Assembly: GCA_035551935.1 (NCBI GenBank)
Contig: DASZMJ010000647.1
Coordinates: 1 to 15,569 of the forward strand
Length of the DNA: 15,569 nt
Source: DASZMJ01 sp035551935
Lineage (GTDB): Bacteria; Planctomycetota; Planctomycetia; Isosphaerales; Isosphaeraceae
Direction: 5' to 3'
Part shown: positions 13,477 to 15,569 of the stretch, piece by piece
How the letters are laid out: every line of letters begins with the position of its first letter
Numbering within the stretch: the first letter of the stretch is position 1
Translations under genes and position numbers: made by a program
Notes under the pieces: generated by a model
The model's input: only the letters and a program-made list of their open reading frames with translations
Told to the model about the DNA's origin: nothing
The model's database searches: none

Positions 13477-14361
13477 ATGAAAGACGAGCAACACCACGCG
13501 CGGACCCCGCGCGCCACCGAGCACGCGCCGGTCGTCGTCCACCACCCCGAGCAGGACGAGACCCTCCTGGCGCGCTGGCTCCGCCTGGGCATGGAGCGAG
13601 GCACCGGCTTCTGGCTGCCGATCGCCGCGGGGGCGGCGCTGATCGTCGTCGCGATCCTGGTCGCCACGAACTGGAACTCCGGCGGGGCGTCCGACGCCCA
13701 GGCGTGGGTCGACCTCTCCACCGCCGGGCCCAAGGACGCCGAGGCGCGCGTCAAGATCACCGAGCAGTTCCCCGACACCGTCCCCGCCGCCTGGGCCAAG
13801 CTCCAACTGGCCGGCATCCGGTTCGACGAGGGGGTCGACAAGCTCGCCACCGACCGCGACACCGCGGTCCGCCTGCTCGAGAAGGCCGCCGAGCTCTACG
13901 ATCAGGTCGCCAAGGGCAAGGCCGCGCAGGCCAAGGATTCCCCCCTCGCCCGCGCCGCCGCCTTCGGCCTGGCCCGCTGCGACGAGGCCCGCAACGAGCC
14001 CGACCGTGCCATCGAGCAGTACGAGAAGGTCGCTTCCCGCTGGCCCGACTCGCCCGAGGCCAAGGAGGCCGCGAAGCTCGCCCAGCGGCTCAAGCAGCCC
14101 GAGGCCCGCGACTTCTACAAGCGGCTCTACGCCTACGTCCCCACGCAGCCCTCGATCCCCCCGTCGGACGAGGACCGGTCGCCGCTCGACTCCATCCTCA
14201 AGTCCCCCGGCCCCAACGACTTCATCCTCCCCCCCGTCTTCCCGCCCGACGCCGAGGCGAAGAAGGCCGAGGCGAAGAAGGCCGAGGCGAAGCCGGCCCC
14301 GGCCCCGGAGAAGGCGGCCGGCAGGCTGCCGAGCGACGTCTTCGCCCCGGGCAAGAAGTAA
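13477..14361 (+). CDS. Membrane-anchored TPR-like protein
   Basis: Encodes 294 residues. A charged, His-rich cytoplasmic head (1-44) leads to one membrane segment (about 46-64, FWLPIAAGAALIVVAILVA). The following part has TPR-like helices: AEARVKITEQFPDTVPAAWA (88-107, partly degenerate), RDTAVRLLEKAAELYDQVA (127-145), and ARAAAFGLARCDEARNEPDRAIEQYEKVASRWPDS (158-192), a good TPR pair. The end is Pro-rich with AKKAEAKKAEAK (261-272). The layout resembles the YfgM/YbgF kind of anchored TPR protein, which works with envelope or secretion machinery; that link is by analogy only. The ribosome site before the ATG is weak (GACGG). The next gene starts 35 bases after the stop, so the two are probably co-transcribed. 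Confidence 0.8.
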   Translation: MKDEQHHARTPRATEHAPVVVHHPEQDETLLARWLRLGMERGTGFWLPIAAGAALIVVAILVATNWNSGGASDAQAWVDLSTAGPKDAEARVKITEQFPDTVPAAWAKLQLAGIRFDEGVDKLATDRDTAVRLLEKAAELYDQVAKGKAAQAKDSPLARAAAFGLARCDEARNEPDRAIEQYEKVASRWPDSPEAKEAAKLAQRLKQPEARDFYKRLYAYVPTQPSIPPSDEDRSPLDSILKSPGPNDFILPPVFPPDAEAKKAEAKKAEAKPAPAPEKAAGRLPSDVFAPGKK

Positions 14362-14396
14362 GTGACCGAGGCCCCCGGGCCGCGAGCGGCCGCGCC

Positions 14397-15419
14397 ATGT
14401 CGCCCCCAGAGCTCTCGCCGACGCCCGAGGAATTCGTCGTCAAGGGGCGGATGGACGGCAAGCGGATCGACGCGTACCTCGCCAGCCGGTTCACGGACTA
14501 CTCGCGCGCGATCGTGCAGAAACTGATCGAGGCCGAGGCCGTGCTCGTCAACGGCCGGCCCGTCCGCGCCTCGTATAAGGTCCGGGCCGACGACGTCGTC
14601 CGCGTCTGGCTCCCCGAGCTCGCCGACGAGGCCCCGGTGCCCGAGGACATCCCCTTGCGGATCATCTTCGAGGACGACGCCTTCGTCGTCGTCGACAAGG
14701 ACCCCGGCCTCGTCACCCACCCGGCCAAGGGGAACTGGACCGGCACCGTCGTCAACGCCCTCCAGTTCCACTTCGACACGCTCTCCAGCGTCGCCGGCGC
14801 GCTCCGGCCGGGGATCGTCCACCGCCTCGACCGCGACACCTCGGGACTCCTCGTCGTCGCCAAGGACGACCGCGCCCACAAGGCGATTGCCCGGCAGTTC
14901 GAGTCGCGAACGATCCAGAAAGAGTATCTCGCGATCGTCTACGGCGTCCCCGGCCGCGACAGCGACTACATCGAGCGCACGATCGGCTTCCACCCCACCA
15001 ACCGCGAGAAGATGGCCATCCGCCTCCCCGAGGACGGCGGCAAGGAGGCCGTCACCTTCTATGAGGTCGTCGAACGCTTCCGCGGCTACGCCCTCGTCCG
15101 CGCCAAGCCCGCGACCGGCCGCACCCACCAGATCCGCGTCCACCTCGCCCACATCGGCCACCCCATCGTCGCCGACAAGGCCTACTCCGGCCGCGACCGC
15201 CTCACTGTTGGGGAGTTGCTCGGCGATCCCTCCGACGAGACCCCCCTCATCTCTCGCCAGGCCCTCCACGCCCATTCCCTCCGCCTCGAACACCCCCTCA
15301 CCGGCTCTCCTTTACAAATAACCTCCCCCCTCCCCGAGGACATGGCTCGCACCCTCGACGCCCTCCGCACCCACCGCCCCGCCGAGGCCGCGCCCCCGCG
15401 ACGGGTCCGCCGTCCCTGA
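14397..15419 (+). CDS. rluD: RluA/RluD-family 23S rRNA pseudouridine synthase
   Basis: Encodes 340 residues. The ATG at 14397 puts an S4 RNA-binding domain at the N-terminus (about 10-75: GRMDGKRIDAYLASRF, VLVNGRPVRASYKVRADDVV). The catalytic domain shows VVVDKDPGLVTHPAKGN (97-113), the signature HRLDRDTSGLLVVAKD (142-157) with catalytic D145, IQKEYLAIVYG, and TGRTHQIRVHLAHIGHPIVAD. These match the RluD group, which makes pseudouridines in 23S rRNA helix 69 (1911, 1915, 1917 in E. coli). The length is close to the usual 325-330. RluC-like specificity cannot be excluded from sequence alone. The Arg/Pro-rich C-terminal tail is unlike the compact ends of most homologues. Codons near the end (TTTACAAATAACC) are less GC-rich. 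Confidence 0.9.
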   Translation: MSPPELSPTPEEFVVKGRMDGKRIDAYLASRFTDYSRAIVQKLIEAEAVLVNGRPVRASYKVRADDVVRVWLPELADEAPVPEDIPLRIIFEDDAFVVVDKDPGLVTHPAKGNWTGTVVNALQFHFDTLSSVAGALRPGIVHRLDRDTSGLLVVAKDDRAHKAIARQFESRTIQKEYLAIVYGVPGRDSDYIERTIGFHPTNREKMAIRLPEDGGKEAVTFYEVVERFRGYALVRAKPATGRTHQIRVHLAHIGHPIVADKAYSGRDRLTVGELLGDPSDETPLISRQALHAHSLRLEHPLTGSPLQITSPLPEDMARTLDALRTHRPAEAAPPRRVRRP

Positions 15420-15426
15420 AGTAGCA

Positions 15427-15443
15427 GGCACGCTCCGCGTGCC
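15427..15443 (+). terminator. Hairpin just after the pseudouridine synthase gene
   Basis: GGCACGC (15427-15433) pairs with GCGTGCC (15437-15443) around a 3-base loop, 8 bases after the stop codon. No T-run follows. It may be part of the same intergenic repeat as the larger inverted repeat downstream, whose arms share the GCACGCTC core. Confidence 0.45.
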
Positions 15444-15485
15444 GTCCGCCTTCCCCATCGAGCTCTGGTTCGGACGGCCGGGTGG

Positions 15486-15569
15486 CCGGGGCAGAGCGAG
15501 CGCAGCGTGCGTGCCCCGGGGGACCAGCATACGCCCCGGGGCACGCTCGCTGCGCTCGCTCTGCCCCGG
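15486..15569. repeat. 36-bp near-perfect inverted repeat at the window edge
   Basis: Arm 1 (15486-15521) and arm 2 (15534-15569) match as reverse complements at 35 of 36 positions (a single T/A difference near 15508), with a 12-base loop (GACCAGCATACG). Both arms hold the nested GAGCGAGCGCAGCG motif and end in CCCCGG. The second arm runs to the last base, so the element may be longer. It codes for nothing evident and looks like a dispersed intergenic hairpin (REP-like) or a strong two-way terminator. Confidence 0.8.

Overview
The window is very GC-rich, densely coded DNA. It most likely comes from a planctomycete of the Isosphaeraceae type (Paludisphaera, Tautonia and Singulisphaera relatives). 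This is inferred from the gene families rather than from any marker: a Ser/Thr kinase with an FHA domain and an HRN catalytic loop, LTxxQ-repeat exported proteins with collagen-like Gly-Pro tracts, a membrane-anchored putative-Ig domain, and AsmA-like and TPR proteins in scattered small units. No rRNA, tRNA, CRISPR array, transposase or phage gene was seen.

Layout. Positions 1-39 look like the last codons of a + strand gene. A + strand block follows: an AsmA-like membrane-anchored protein (144-2363), a 46-residue lipoprotein (2589-2729) and a TPR protein (2883-3467). It meets a - strand block head-on at a hairpin near 3484-3503. Read in its own direction, the - strand block holds a membrane protein with an extracytoplasmic putative-Ig domain (9013-8237), an FHA plus kinase-fold protein (8092-6851), a SpoU/TrmH-family RNA methyltransferase (6734-5853), and two paralogous exported LTxxQ-type proteins (5760-4360 and 4222-3536). 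A + strand pair follows: a lipoprotein/PH-like membrane protein (9272-9823) closely linked to a cysteine desulfurase (9831-10997). A - strand gene (13178-11082) encodes a serine protease fused to an endonuclease/exonuclease/phosphatase-like domain. Last comes a + strand pair: a membrane-anchored TPR protein (13477-14361) and an RluD-type pseudouridine synthase (14397-15419).

Most genes look like chromosomal housekeeping or envelope genes, and there is no obvious defence island. The most unusual items are: the FHA kinase-fold protein lacking the catalytic aspartate; the protease fused to a partly degenerate EEP domain; a palindromic heptamer-repeat element that supplies the stop codons of two convergent genes; a 36-bp near-perfect inverted repeat at the right edge; and the divergence of the two LTxxQ paralogues, one of which has gained collagen-like and Asn/Gly repeats. 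An AT-rich divergent intergenic region (13179-13476) holds the best sigma-70-like promoter in the window, overlapping a 12-bp palindrome.

Gene calls rest on reading frame, start context and recognised motifs. No database search was run.
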